A DNA stretch of 35,300 nt from Patescibacteria group bacterium (GCA_023474975.1 JAMCXE010000003.1:1-35300), one strand, 5' to 3'. Numbered from the stretch's first letter, positions 1 through 7,476 are shown. Made by a program: numbers and translations. Notes: generated by a model from the letters alone, not told the origin.

Positions 1-117
1 GAAGTAATAAAAAAATATTTACCAAAAAATACGATCTGGGTGAAGCTGGCACATGGCGGAAAAGAAAATGAACGGGTAATTTCTTTCGGTTTTTGGATCC
101 TGTACAGATCAAAATGA
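1..117 (+). pseudogene. tsaE: C-terminal fragment of TsaE, inverted relative to its N-terminal half
   Basis: Frame 1 from the window edge encodes about 29 residues that look like the C-terminal strand region of TsaE, including KKYLPKNTIWVKLAHGG and the following KENERVISF; this is the usual 'LP...I.I.....ENER.I.F' ending of the family. After about base 87 the frame runs into bases that are the reverse complement of the N-terminal half (DLYRIQKPKE on the minus strand) and stops at TGA 115-117. The two parts are therefore head-to-head, and the roughly 25 residues that normally join them are missing. This is either a contig-end misassembly or a real inversion; the edge position favours misassembly. 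Confidence 0.7.
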
Positions 118-386
118 TAGACCTTTAAAAACTTTTGACTTTTTACTTTCGACCCCTGACTTTTTAGCGGATATTTTCGAAAAATTACAAAGGTTGGGCT
201 GGGTACGTGTGTTTTTATACCCAATGCTTTTATAAATCCCTGTGTAAAAGCAGTTTTGCCGGCACCCAAGTCACCGATCAACGCCAAAACCCGGGCATGT
301 TTTCCAACGCCGTCAGAAACTATTTTTTTAGCGAGGCGAATCGCTATTTTTTGTGTTTGTGATCTAGATTTACTTATCATGTTCAT
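81..386 (-). CDS. tsaE: TsaE, tRNA t6A37 biosynthesis ATPase, N-terminal part
   Basis: TsaE is the small P-loop ATPase that works with TsaB and TsaD to make N6-threonylcarbamoyl adenosine at position 37 of ANN-decoding tRNAs, in the cytoplasm. The minus-strand frame from ATG 386 shows the Walker A motif GDLGAGKT, then FTQGFIKALGI, SPTFVI and YHFDLYRI, in family order. The start at 386 is preceded by GAGGG a few bases upstream; ATG 380 is an alternative. Between SPTFVIFRKY and VYHFDLYRI lies a Lys/Ser-rich stretch (SQGSKVKSQKF) encoded by an AAAGTC-type simple repeat, which may be a small in-frame insertion. Homology ends near base 81 where the sequence inverts, so the C-terminus is not on this strand. 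Confidence 0.85.
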
Positions 387-643
387 TTTTCCCTCTTTTT
401 ATCTTAGTCTAACGTATGAGACCGAGAGATTTTTATTAAAATAAATTATTAATTTTATCTATCATTCCAAACTCGATTTGGAATCCAGTCTTTTCTAAAT
501 TTCCTTGCCCGCCGGCAGGCAGGAATCTCTCACATAGATTGCCACGCCACAGGCCCCCTCGGTCATAGCCCTACGGATGAGACCTTGCAATGACCGATTA
601 TTTTCCCACTACACCGCGGTATAGTGGCGCTATTTTTTAATTC
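387..643. repeat. Intergenic region with degraded palindromic repeats
   Basis: No gene is visible. It holds a small hairpin (ATTCCAAA at 464-471 with TTTGGAAT at 477-484), a GCCGGCAGGC core at 511-520 related to the perfect palindrome at 30537, a degraded ATTGCCACG...GCAATGACC element at about 537-594, and a near-perfect 22-bp palindrome at 606-627 (CCACTACACCG / CGGTATAGTGG, one mismatch). The last is followed on the plus strand by a short T-run and could act as a terminator or cruciform behind the lamin-tail gene. Confidence 0.55.
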
Positions 644-1126
644 TTAAAACAATTTAATATCCAATCTCTTTTCTAATTGCAGGATAACATACACCGCCAC
701 CAGTCCCAATATCAACGCCAAAAACAGATCCGTGGCGATCATTTTTCCGTTTGATGGCATTAGTCTTTGATTTAACACTTCGCCATTTGTAAATCCGACT
801 TCGGCGGTTTCGGTTTTCTGATGAGTTATCAATTTTCCTTCAGTTGCCACTCCGCTATATCCCAATTTGTCCACCAAAGCTCCTTTTGCGTCAAAAAGCG
901 AAATAGTTTCGCCATTGTTATTCAAAGAAATTTTTGTCTGAGAATAAGGCAGACTCAAATTCCCGCCGGGCTGTATGGTTCCGCTCAAAGAAAACGATTT
1001 ATTGGAGGCGTCGCTTATTTTCCAGCCGGCTAAATTGACGGCTTTATCGCCGTCATTAAAAATTTTTATATATTCCCCGGCATTATCCGCCCCAACCGGA
1101 TTCGGCAAAAATTCTTGGATAATCAT
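644..1126 (-). CDS. Lamin-tail-domain (LTD) protein with C-terminal membrane anchor
   Basis: Residues 1-110 match the LTD fold: IIQEFLPNPVGADNAGEYIKI, NLAGWKISDAS, GGNLSLPYS, LNNNGETISLFDAKG and VDKLGYSG follow the usual strand pattern. Residues about 131-151 (LFLALILGLVAVYVILQL) form one hydrophobic helix with a short basic tail. Bacterial LTD proteins are normally exported and often carried on large surface or nuclease proteins; the exact job is unknown. Oddly, the frame begins directly at the first LTD strand and no signal peptide precedes it: the upstream frame reaches TAA after ten codons with no other start. The gene may be truncated at its 5' end, possibly by the hairpin element just upstream. 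The fold call is firm, the function open. Confidence 0.75.
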   Translation of the reverse strand: MIIQEFLPNPVGADNAGEYIKIFNDGDKAVNLAGWKISDASNKSFSLSGTIQPGGNLSLPYSQTKISLNNNGETISLFDAKGALVDKLGYSGVATEGKLITHQKTETAEVGFTNGEVLNQRLMPSNGKMIATDLFLALILGLVAVYVILQLEKRLDIKLF

Positions 1127-1163
1127 ACCAGACAGTGAAAATTCGGCTATAAATTATATTTAT

Positions 1164-1197
1164 TGCCAGGCAACGGCCGAATTTATACTGCCTGGCA
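1164..1197. repeat. Inverted repeat TGCCAGGCA / TGCCTGGCA
   Basis: A perfect 9-bp inverted repeat (1164-1172 and 1189-1197) lies between the NERD gene and the LTD gene. Flanking bases (AATTCGGC and GCCGAATT) add further self-complementarity. There is no T-run in either direction, so it looks more like a small palindromic insertion than a terminator. Confidence 0.5.
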
Positions 1198-1251
1198 TAT
1201 CCACAATATTTCATCATTGCAAAACAAAAATATGCATCTTGGGGCTCGATC

Positions 1252-2040
1252 TCATCTTAAATATTTATCGCCAAATAATTTTATTAAATCTTGAATAACC
1301 TCTGTGGTAAAATAAGGGTCTATTTTAGTGTCGCTTAATCTCAATTGTAATTCTTCTAAATTTTTAACAATAAAATAATGGGAAGGTTCTAATTTGTTTA
1401 TAATCGCTTTCCCTCCAACAAGAAGGAGCATGTGTTTGGACAAAATATTTTTGCCTTTTTCTTTTAGCCACTTTTCTAAAGCCAAACTGTGACGCAAAAC
1501 TTCCCTAGAAGGACTATTATATTCACCAAGTGTATCTATACAACTATTACCATTGTGCCAATCATGTTTGAAAGTTTCTTTGCCAATAAAATCAAATTTT
1601 CCTTTTATATTTTTAATCTCTATACATATAATTCCCTTGGGTCCAATAATAACCACATCTATATCAAAGTTATTTCCTGAAATTGGAATATGAAAATTTG
1701 GATATATTTTATATCGCTCATCTAAAATTTCTATAAGTTTATTAAAAGTCTTTTTTTCGCCCCAATTTCCTTTCCATGCATTTTTCAAATTATAGATACA
1801 TAAATCTAAATAATCGCCAATTCTTTCAAGAAATTTTAATTCAAGCGTCCCTAGTAAAAAACCAGTAGTAAATGAAATTGCAGATAATACAAATGTTCGG
1901 TCTAGCCATCTTTTATTCACAAAGATGTCTCCAAAACTATATTCTAGTCCAAAATAAGCAATCAAAATTACTACCATTAAAACAAATATAATTTTAAAAA
2001 TATTAAAAATAATAAGTTTTTTAGAATATGACAAATGCAT
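1252..2040 (-). CDS. NERD (nuclease-related domain) membrane protein
   Basis: A 262-residue protein with two N-terminal hydrophobic helices (about 9-30 and 48-66), then a NERD domain at about 90-180. The domain shows GNWGEKKTFNKL, the acidic core NNFDIDVVIIGPKGIICIEIK and a downstream KGKF, matching the D...(D/E)xK arrangement of restriction-like nuclease folds. NERD proteins are suspected DNA-processing factors, but no substrate is established. The ATG at 2040 follows the ruvB stop by three bases, so the two genes are very likely co-transcribed, which may hint at a DNA-related role. The domain assignment is good; the nuclease activity is only inferred. Confidence 0.8.
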   Translation of the reverse strand: MHLSYSKKLIIFNIFKIIFVLMVVILIAYFGLEYSFGDIFVNKRWLDRTFVLSAISFTTGFLLGTLELKFLERIGDYLDLCIYNLKNAWKGNWGEKKTFNKLIEILDERYKIYPNFHIPISGNNFDIDVVIIGPKGIICIEIKNIKGKFDFIGKETFKHDWHNGNSCIDTLGEYNSPSREVLRHSLALEKWLKEKGKNILSKHMLLLVGGKAIINKLEPSHYFIVKNLEELQLRLSDTKIDPYFTTEVIQDLIKLFGDKYLR

Positions 2041-2043
2041 ACA

Positions 2044-3051
2044 CTAAATCAATTTCTCTCCCTTCGGATCCTTCACTCCCAAATGCTTATAAGCTTCTAC
2101 GGTGACCATTCTGCCTGCCGGAGTGCGGACTAAAAGACCAATACTCATTAAATATGGTTCATAAACATCTTCAATAATTCCGCTGTCGTCGTTAAGCGCG
2201 GCGGAAAGAGTTTGAATGCCCACCGGGCCGCCCTTGAACTTTTCAATAATAGTTAAAAGTAGTTGCCTATCTGTCGGCTCCAGACCGAGATTGTCTACCT
2301 CCAACATTTCTAATGTTTGCTTGGCAATGTCTTCTGTAACTTTTGGTGAATCGTTTACATCGGCGAAATCACGGACGCGGCGGAGCAATCTGTTTGCCGT
2401 TCTCGGAGTGAAACGCGAAGCCCGCGCGATTATATTCAGGGCAACCGGATCGATTTCCAAATTCAAAAGCTTGGCGGAACGTTTCACGATGGCTTCAATA
2501 TCGGGAATTTCGTAATAATCAAGTTTGAAAGTCGCGCCAAAACGGGAACGGAGCGGGCCGGAAAGCAAATTTGCCCTTGTTGTCGCCGCGATCAAAGTGA
2601 ACGGCGGAAGATCTATCGCCAAAGTCCTGGCACCAGCTCCCTTTCCGACTATTAAATGCAATTTCCTATTCTCTAATGCTGGATAAAGCACTTCTTCGAT
2701 CGCGCGGTTCAATCTATGCGCTTCATCAATAAACAAAACATCTCCTTTTTCCAAATTACTCAAAATTGCCGCCAGGTCTCCCATTTTTTCCAATGCCGGA
2801 CCGGAAGTTATTTTCAAATTTGCCGACATTTCCCGCGCGATCAAATATGCCAGCGTTGTTTTTCCAAGCCCTGCCTGTCCATATAAAAGAAGGTGGTCGC
2901 TAACTTCGCCGCGTTTTTTGGCGGCATCCAAAATAGTCTTCAAATTCTTCTTGATCTTCCTTTGCCCTACATATTCATCCCAATGCGACGGTCTTAAAGC
3001 CAGGTCTATCACCTCATCTCCTGCTTGTTTGTTTGTAATTTTGTTAGTCAT
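2044..3051 (-). CDS. ruvB: RuvB, Holliday junction branch-migration helicase
   Basis: RuvB is the AAA+ hexameric motor that, with RuvA, drives branch migration of Holliday junctions before RuvC cleavage. The 335-residue length is normal. Visible motifs are the family N-terminus LRPSHWDEYVGQ, Walker A GQAGLGKT (58-65, where GPPGLGKT is more usual), Walker B LFIDEAH (106-112), sensor I and arginine-finger segment AATTRANLLSGPLRSRFG (about 155-172) and the C-terminal winged-helix motif GGPVGIQTLSAAL. It leads a two-gene unit with the NERD protein. ruvC is about 5 kb away on the opposite strand and ruvA is not in the window, so the genes are dispersed. The call is certain. Confidence 0.97.
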   Translation of the reverse strand: MTNKITNKQAGDEVIDLALRPSHWDEYVGQRKIKKNLKTILDAAKKRGEVSDHLLLYGQAGLGKTTLAYLIAREMSANLKITSGPALEKMGDLAAILSNLEKGDVLFIDEAHRLNRAIEEVLYPALENRKLHLIVGKGAGARTLAIDLPPFTLIAATTRANLLSGPLRSRFGATFKLDYYEIPDIEAIVKRSAKLLNLEIDPVALNIIARASRFTPRTANRLLRRVRDFADVNDSPKVTEDIAKQTLEMLEVDNLGLEPTDRQLLLTIIEKFKGGPVGIQTLSAALNDDSGIIEDVYEPYLMSIGLLVRTPAGRMVTVEAYKHLGVKDPKGEKLI

Positions 3052-3376
3052 ATTCTTCGTTTGTCGTTCCGGGCTTGACCCGGAATCCAGATCTGGATTC
3101 CCTCCACCAACTGGCGGATTCGCGAGAATGACAGAATTATCTCGCCTTACCTTCTAAAAATACCAAATTTTGTCCGTCATTGCGAGTGCTACTGAAACGA
3201 TCTGACCGTAGGTCATCCAGAGCGAAGCGTGAGGATCTCAAATGGATTGCCACGCTCCAAAAACGGGACTCGCAATGACAAAAGATAAACTCACCACCCC
3301 GCGAACTCCTCGCAATGACTAAAACTGTAATATTTTCAATTTTAAATCGTTATATTCTTCGCACCTTGTCAACCAC
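3052..3376. repeat. Cluster of dispersed palindromic elements
   Basis: No gene is present. A TGTCGTTCCGGG...GAATGACAG element spans about 3062-3134. A second element, CGTCATTGCGAG (3175-3186) to CTCGCAATGACA (3269-3280), has complementary ends and internal AGCGAAGCG and GGATTGCCACG motifs. A half copy (CTCGCAATGACT) follows near 3309. The same family recurs inside ksgA and at 34060-34229. Confidence 0.8.
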
Positions 3377-3405
3377 TTGACAGATTTATTATGTTATGCT
3401 ATCAT
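3377..3405 (+). promoter_or_regulatory. Strong sigma70-type promoter for the structured RNA
   Basis: TTGACA at 3377-3382 and TATCAT at 3400-3405 are separated by exactly 17 bases, predicting a start near 3412. The only downstream object before a terminator is a long self-complementary sequence without an open frame. Confidence 0.75.
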
Positions 3406-3411
3406 ATTCTT

Positions 3412-3620
3412 ATCATTAAAAAGTAAATAGTGTAATAGCCTGTGGGCGGGAGTTGATTTTATATGGACGGTTTGGCTCCGGCGAGACCCATCCTATATGC
3501 AATTCTAACCTTTTTAAAAATTTATTTTTGAAAAGCCCTACAAACCTGTGTCGCTGCCGCGACATATTTGCCCACAGACTATTGCACTCTTTACACTAAA
3601 ACCTCTGCCGAGGTTTTTTT
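3412..3620 (+). ncRNA. Candidate structured non-coding RNA, 6S-like
   Basis: A closing helix pairs 3429-3447 (AGTGTAATAGCCTGTGGGC) with 3570-3588 (GCCCACAGACTATTGCACT); 17 of 19 positions are identical after reverse-complementing, and one of the two differences is a G-U pair. Inside are a hairpin based on TATATGGA / CCTATA with a CTC-CGGC-GAG tip, a weak CTTTT/AAAAG hairpin and a perfect 6-bp hairpin TGTCGC-TGCC-GCGACA at 3549-3564. A strong promoter precedes it and a terminator ends it. A long closing stem with an open centre and a small hairpin on the 3' side is the 6S RNA (ssrS) architecture, and 160-200 nt is the right size. Sequence identity with a known 6S cannot be shown here; a lineage-specific RNA is the alternative. 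Confidence 0.65.
3598..3620 (+). terminator. Rho-independent terminator of the structured RNA
   Basis: Perfect 8-bp stem AAAACCTC-TGCC-GAGGTTTT followed by a run of T (3614-3620). It ends the plus-strand RNA and lies just behind the stop of the convergent gene at 3636. Confidence 0.85.
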
Positions 3621-3635
3621 GTTTTTGGCTTACAA

Positions 3636-4226
3636 TTAATAATAATTACCCAATTCACCCTCCTTTTTTTTAAATTCTTGTTTTTCTATTATTTTCTCTA
3701 ACTCGCTAATTTTATTCCGAAAATCTTGCACATTCAATCCAGTCTTTTCAAGAACGCCAAAGAGTTTTTTTATTTTATCTAGCCTCTGTCCGATCGAGTC
3801 AGGATAGTTCAAAAACGATTCAATTTCATCTTTTTCCTCATTTTTAATTACATTCTTATCTATTTTTTCAACTACGGACTTGATGGTCTTTAATTCATCC
3901 TTAAAAATACCTGCGAGCTCCTCAACTTTTTTATCAAAACTTTCTTGTTCTATTTTTTTATAAAGTTTAATTTTGCCGTTAGAATCAAGTCTGTTTTTAG
4001 CCTGAATGAATTCATCAAAGAGAACAGTGAGGTCGGGCAAAAAATGTTCATTGTAAATACTATAAAAATACTTATTGTTTGGCCCTATTTCTGAGATCAT
4101 TCTATCTAAAATCCCTAATCTACCCGTTGTTATTGACTCCATCCCAACCTCCCTTTCCTGCCCTGATTCTACCGTGTTTTTCAACTTACTTTCAAAATAT
4201 TTTTTAGCGTCAAAATTATTTTCCAT
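3636..4226 (-). CDS. Hypothetical charged helical protein
   Basis: A 196-residue protein with no signal peptide or membrane segment. It is rich in Lys, Glu and Ile, and residues 95-190 (for example KVEELAGIFKDELKTIKSVV and NKISELEKIIEKQEFKKKEG) are likely coiled coil. I recognise no family. It sits 27 bases downstream of a small membrane-protein gene on the same strand, so they may form one unit together with the 57-residue gene before them. It is likely cytosolic; function unknown. Confidence 0.6.
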   Translation of the reverse strand: MENNFDAKKYFESKLKNTVESGQEREVGMESITTGRLGILDRMISEIGPNNKYFYSIYNEHFLPDLTVLFDEFIQAKNRLDSNGKIKLYKKIEQESFDKKVEELAGIFKDELKTIKSVVEKIDKNVIKNEEKDEIESFLNYPDSIGQRLDKIKKLFGVLEKTGLNVQDFRNKISELEKIIEKQEFKKKEGELGNYY

Positions 4227-4253
4227 TTTTTTGTTTTTATCTTAATTTTACAA

Positions 4254-4640
4254 TTATTTTTGATTGTCTTTATTTTGTAATTTTGAAATATTGGGAGTTA
4301 CTAAAAAAATGATGACAATGGTTAAAACTAATAAAAGAGCTGGCGCCCAAATCGCGGTTGATAAGAAACTCTTTACCAACCAGGGAGACGCACTATTAAT
4401 TGGCGCCCCACTACCTAATGAAAATTCCAATAAAAATATTATGGCAAAATCATACAAGACCGACAATAGGGATAAGACCAGCGCTATAGCAAAACTTGAA
4501 AATTTATTATATTTAAAAGTCAATAAATTAAGTAAAATAAATACGGTAATTGCTCCTCCAATTATAAGAAAAAGGCTTTTCCCGCCATACATATAAACAA
4601 CGGCAATGATGCCTACTAAAAGAGTTATGGTCGCTTGCAA
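4254..4640 (-). CDS. Small multi-pass membrane protein, start probably further upstream
   Basis: The frame gives at least 128 residues with about four hydrophobic helices (TLLVGIIAVVYMYG, SLFLIIGGAITVFILLNLLT, FAIALVLSLLSVLYDFAIIFLLEF, TAIWAPALLLVLTIVIIFLV). No family is recognised. TTG 4640 is the first usable start in frame, but the same frame stays open upstream and encodes sensible sequence (SGENTRFYSKLIRFFIS). An ATG at 4731, inside the end of the preceding gene and behind AAGGAA, would join this frame if the run of seven A (T on plus, 4722-4728) were six. A sequencing or assembly indel, or slippage at the A-run, may therefore hide the true start. Confidence 0.6.
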   Translation of the reverse strand: MQATITLLVGIIAVVYMYGGKSLFLIIGGAITVFILLNLLTFKYNKFSSFAIALVLSLLSVLYDFAIIFLLEFSLGSGAPINSASPWLVKSFLSTAIWAPALLLVLTIVIIFLVTPNISKLQNKDNQK

Positions 4641-4699
4641 GGAAATAAAAAAACGTATAAGTTTCGAATAAAATCTGGTATTTTCACCGCTGTTTTGAA

Positions 4700-4873
4700 C
4701 TATGGTTTTAGAGGTTTGATCTTTTTTTCATTCTTCCACAATTCCTTATTTAAAATTTCTTGAATATCTTCTTTTTTATATCCCTGCTTAATTAAATCAT
4801 CAGCGATTTTCTCATTAGCAACCAAACCATCTTGTTTTATTTCTGTTATCTTTTTGATTAATTCTTCGTTCAT
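4700..4873 (-). CDS. Small helical protein, 57 residues, unknown
   Basis: Starts at ATG 4873 and encodes two amphipathic helices: ELIKKITEIKQDGLVANEKI and DDLIKQGYKKEDIQEILNKE. The '..I..LI..GY...DI.E.L' pattern looks like a small helical-hairpin or UBA-like module, but no function can be named. Its 3' end overlaps the likely start of the membrane-protein gene that follows, which suggests translational coupling. Composition and codon use fit the neighbours, and residue spacing looks protein-like, so I treat it as a real gene with moderate confidence. Confidence 0.55.
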   Translation of the reverse strand: MNEELIKKITEIKQDGLVANEKIADDLIKQGYKKEDIQEILNKELWKNEKKIKPLKP

Positions 4874-4879
4874 ATTTTT

Positions 4880-4960
4880 TTAATTAATTTTTAGAACCTG
4901 GATTCCGGGTCCCTCCTTCGCATAGCTACAGCGGGCGAAGCAAGTTTGGAATGACGTAAA
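4880..4960. repeat. Degraded palindromic repeat
   Basis: CTGGATTCCGGGTCC ... GCGGGCGAAGCAAG ... TTTGGAATGACGT is a decayed member of the GGAATGACG / CTGGATTCC repeat family seen at 3062 and 461. The rest of the gap up to 5022 holds AT-rich GAAATTAGGAATTAG simple sequence and no gene. Confidence 0.5.
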
Positions 4961-5022
4961 TTTTGGTTATTTGGACATTTCGTCATTGAGATTTGATTAG
5001 AAATTAGGAATTAGAAATTGTT

Positions 5023-6702
5023 TTAGTTCTCGAGTTCCTCTAATGGTCCCGTTATCTTTTCCACCTCATCAAAAGTGGTAAGCCCTTGAATAACCTTCAA
5101 AATTCCATCTTCCTGCATATTCACCATTCCCTCTTTTTCTTTGGCAAATTCATCTATTTGGATCTCTCCTCCGCCGTTAGTCAAAATTTCTTCGATCTCT
5201 TTGGTAATTTTCAAAAGCTCATAAATACCAACCCTGCCCTTGTATCCAGTGCCTCCGCATTTTTCACAACCAACCGGTTCATAAATATCAAAATTTTTAT
5301 AATCATCCTTGTTCACTCTCGCCGGAAGACCTGCAACAAATTTTTCTAATTTACTTTTCATTTCATCGGAAATAGCCGCTTTTTTCTTGCAGTCAACGCA
5401 AAGTCTTTTAAGAAGACGCTGGGCAATTATCAAATTCATTGCCGGGCCGATGCTAGTAGTCCGCACGCCCAGATCTTCAAGTCTTGGAATAGCTCCGGAC
5501 GCCCTATTTGCATGAACCGTAGAAAACACTAAATGTCCGGTTAAAGACGCCTGTATCGCGATCTCTGCCGTTTCTTTATCTCTAATTTCACCGATCAAAA
5601 TAATATCCGGGTCCTGTCTCATCATAGACCTCAGTCCATTTGCAAAAGTATAGTCGGCTTCTGGATCAACTTGGGTCTGCTCTATTCCCTCCAGATGATA
5701 TTCAATAGGATCTTCGATGGTAATTATTTTACTGTCCGGAGAAGCCTTCTCTCTCAAAAAAGCATAAAGAGTTGTTGTTTTACCGGAACCCGTAGGGCCG
5801 GTATTCAAGATCATTCCATTCGGACGCTTTAGCTCCGTCTCAACTATTTTCAGATCATCGGGACGAAAACCAAGCTGAGCCATTGATAAATTAATAACAC
5901 TCGGATCCAAAATTCTCATTACAATAACCTCGCCATATTCAGAAGGAGCTATAGCTACACGAAGTTCGATATCTTTTCCCTCGCCAAAACCTATCGTAAT
6001 GCGGCCATCTTGAGCTTTATCACCAACATTCAATTTTAGATCGGCTAAAAGTTTTATTCTGGAAAGTAAATGTTTATAAATATTCATATCCAGATCAGAC
6101 ATTACATCTCGAAGATCGCCATCGATGCGATATCTAATTCTGGTCTGTTTTTCGCCCGGCTCAAAATGAATATCGGACGCTCGATTTGCCATAGCTCCGG
6201 CCAAAACGATCTCTAAAATTTGCCCGGTCGGATTATTTCTATAATCAAAAGTAGTGATCGCCTGATGCACATCATCTAGTCTTATTAATTTCTCCTTAAG
6301 AGCGCTCAGTCTGTCTTTATCGATATTTATACGTCCAGTAAGCGGTTCGGTGCTTTTTACTGCAAATTTATAAAAATCCCAGGCTTTTTTTAAACTACTC
6401 ATAGAAACCACAAAGATCTTTGGCTTTAAACCTTTTGCCTCAACAGCTTTTATTTGCGCCAAAGCTTTTGGATCTGAGGGATCAAAAACCACCAAAACAA
6501 CATCCTTACTCTTATTTTCTATCGCAGCAATTTTTGCGTCTATAGCCTCTTTTTCCGGCACAAGTAATAACGCGTCTGTTTCAATAGGCAGTAATGCAAG
6601 GTCTAAATAAGGAAAGGCGAGTCTCTCCGCCCTTCTCTGAGCGTCCCTTTCTTCAGCCTCCCTATTCATTTTTAATAATGTATCTTCCGCTTTTGTTGCC
6701 AT
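5023..6702 (-). CDS. pilB: PilB/GspE-family type IV pilus / type II secretion assembly ATPase
   Basis: A cytoplasmic hexameric ATPase that powers pilin polymerisation or pseudopilus extension. The 559 residues show a variable N-terminus, an N2 domain with ASDIHFEP and RYRIDGDL (about 175-198), Walker A GPTGSGKT (302-309), the Asp box TIEDPIEY (about 328-335), Walker B region RQDPDIILIGEIRD (362-375), the His box TGHLVFSTVHAN (about 388-399) and a zinc motif, CVDC (435-438) with CEKCGGTGYKGRVGIYELL near the C-terminus. These separate it from PilT retraction ATPases, which lack the Cys pairs. The N-terminal region is shorter than a full MshEN domain. No other pilus gene lies nearby, so it stands alone in this window. 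It might also serve the VirB4-type locus, but nothing here shows that. Confidence 0.93.
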   Translation of the reverse strand: MATKAEDTLLKMNREAEERDAQRRAERLAFPYLDLALLPIETDALLLVPEKEAIDAKIAAIENKSKDVVLVVFDPSDPKALAQIKAVEAKGLKPKIFVVSMSSLKKAWDFYKFAVKSTEPLTGRINIDKDRLSALKEKLIRLDDVHQAITTFDYRNNPTGQILEIVLAGAMANRASDIHFEPGEKQTRIRYRIDGDLRDVMSDLDMNIYKHLLSRIKLLADLKLNVGDKAQDGRITIGFGEGKDIELRVAIAPSEYGEVIVMRILDPSVINLSMAQLGFRPDDLKIVETELKRPNGMILNTGPTGSGKTTTLYAFLREKASPDSKIITIEDPIEYHLEGIEQTQVDPEADYTFANGLRSMMRQDPDIILIGEIRDKETAEIAIQASLTGHLVFSTVHANRASGAIPRLEDLGVRTTSIGPAMNLIIAQRLLKRLCVDCKKKAAISDEMKSKLEKFVAGLPARVNKDDYKNFDIYEPVGCEKCGGTGYKGRVGIYELLKITKEIEEILTNGGGEIQIDEFAKEKEGMVNMQEDGILKVIQGLTTFDEVEKITGPLEELEN

Positions 6703-7017
6703 ATCAAGTGATCGCGCCTATCGGCCACGAAAAAAGTTTAATTGTTTATAATGCAGTACCGACTTAAGCAAGTCTATCCCACCAAGCAAAGATCGTTTTA
6801 TCAAGACATTGTCCGAAGCGGGACAGCAATATTCTGTCGCGCAGCATATCATTATCGTAAATTAAAAATCCTTCTTATTCAATATCAAAAACTTGATAAC
6901 TTCTACAGCCATATTTTAAATTGTCTAAACTTAATTCGTCATTTTAAATGGTTTGACAAAAATATAAATTTATTTTATTGTTATTAACAGTTCTAAAAAA
7001 TCTATTGGGAGGAACTT
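6703..7017. other. Intergenic region between divergent genes
   Basis: About 315 bases with no convincing gene; an 81-codon open frame is unlikely to be real because its codon pattern and composition look random. The right end holds the promoter at 6953 and a strong Shine-Dalgarno site. A TGTCC...GGACA short inverted repeat lies near 6809-6825. On the minus strand a TATAA-type box near 6750 may serve pilB. Confidence 0.4.
6953..6981 (+). promoter_or_regulatory. Sigma70-type promoter
   Basis: TTGACA at 6953-6958 and TATTGT at 6976-6981 with a 17-base spacer. The transcript would carry a leader of about 30 bases with GGGAGG at 7007-7012, five bases before the ATG at 7018. Confidence 0.55.
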
Positions 7018-7389
7018 ATGATGCGCTTAATATTCATTGTTTTCACAAATTTGTTCATCGGCTCAGCATTAAGCATGCTTCGAGATACTCCGCTCAGCAC
7101 AACCGCTGCGCTAAGCATAGGTGCCGCATTCATAATTCTAGCCATACTCCTTACCGGAATGTCATTGCTTATGAAAAAAGATGAATTAAAAAAAGCTAGG
7201 AAGGTGATCAAGGAGGGAGAAGTTTATCATGTACTTTCTCAGTTTACTGCAAGAGAAGCAGGATCATCCGGCGGCGTTATCGGAGCTGTGCGCAACAATA
7301 AAACCAAAAAACTGGAATTCCTGATCTTCGACAAAGAACTTCCCCCCATCTTCAAAAAAGAAGACGGGGAATTAGTTCCTTACCAGTAA
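7018..7389 (+). CDS. Small two-helix membrane protein, unknown
   Basis: A 123-residue protein with two hydrophobic helices (about 3-20 and 29-51), then a basic stretch (KKDELKKARKVIKEG) and a soluble C-terminal domain of about 65 residues containing YHVLSQFTAREAGSSGG and LEFLIFDKELPPIFKK. The start is supported by one of the best Shine-Dalgarno sites in the window. It is monocistronic: own promoter before, strong terminator after. No family is recognised, and the C-terminal part is probably cytosolic given the positive residues after helix 2. It is likely real, function unknown. Confidence 0.7.
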   Translation: MMRLIFIVFTNLFIGSALSMLRDTPLSTTAALSIGAAFIILAILLTGMSLLMKKDELKKARKVIKEGEVYHVLSQFTAREAGSSGGVIGAVRNNKTKKLEFLIFDKELPPIFKKEDGELVPYQ

Positions 7390-7394
7390 AAATC

Positions 7395-7422
7395 AGCCCC
7401 GGCCTAAAGTCGGGGCTTTTTT
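7395..7422 (+). terminator. Rho-independent terminator
   Basis: AGCCCCG (7395-7401) pairs with CGGGGCT (7411-7417), followed by TTTTTT. It closes the small membrane-protein gene. Confidence 0.92.
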
Positions 7423-7476
7423 ATTTAAAATTTTACTTAAAAAATACCCAATCTTTAAAAAATGTTAAGTTTATTT

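Noticed and set aside
5023..6702. VirB11 ATPase of the secretion locus
   Set aside because: The Cys pairs, the N2 domain and the length identify PilB/GspE, and it lies far from the locus.
6742..6987. Open frame of 81 codons between pilB and the small membrane protein
   Set aside because: No Shine-Dalgarno site, random-looking composition, and it runs through the promoter of the next gene.
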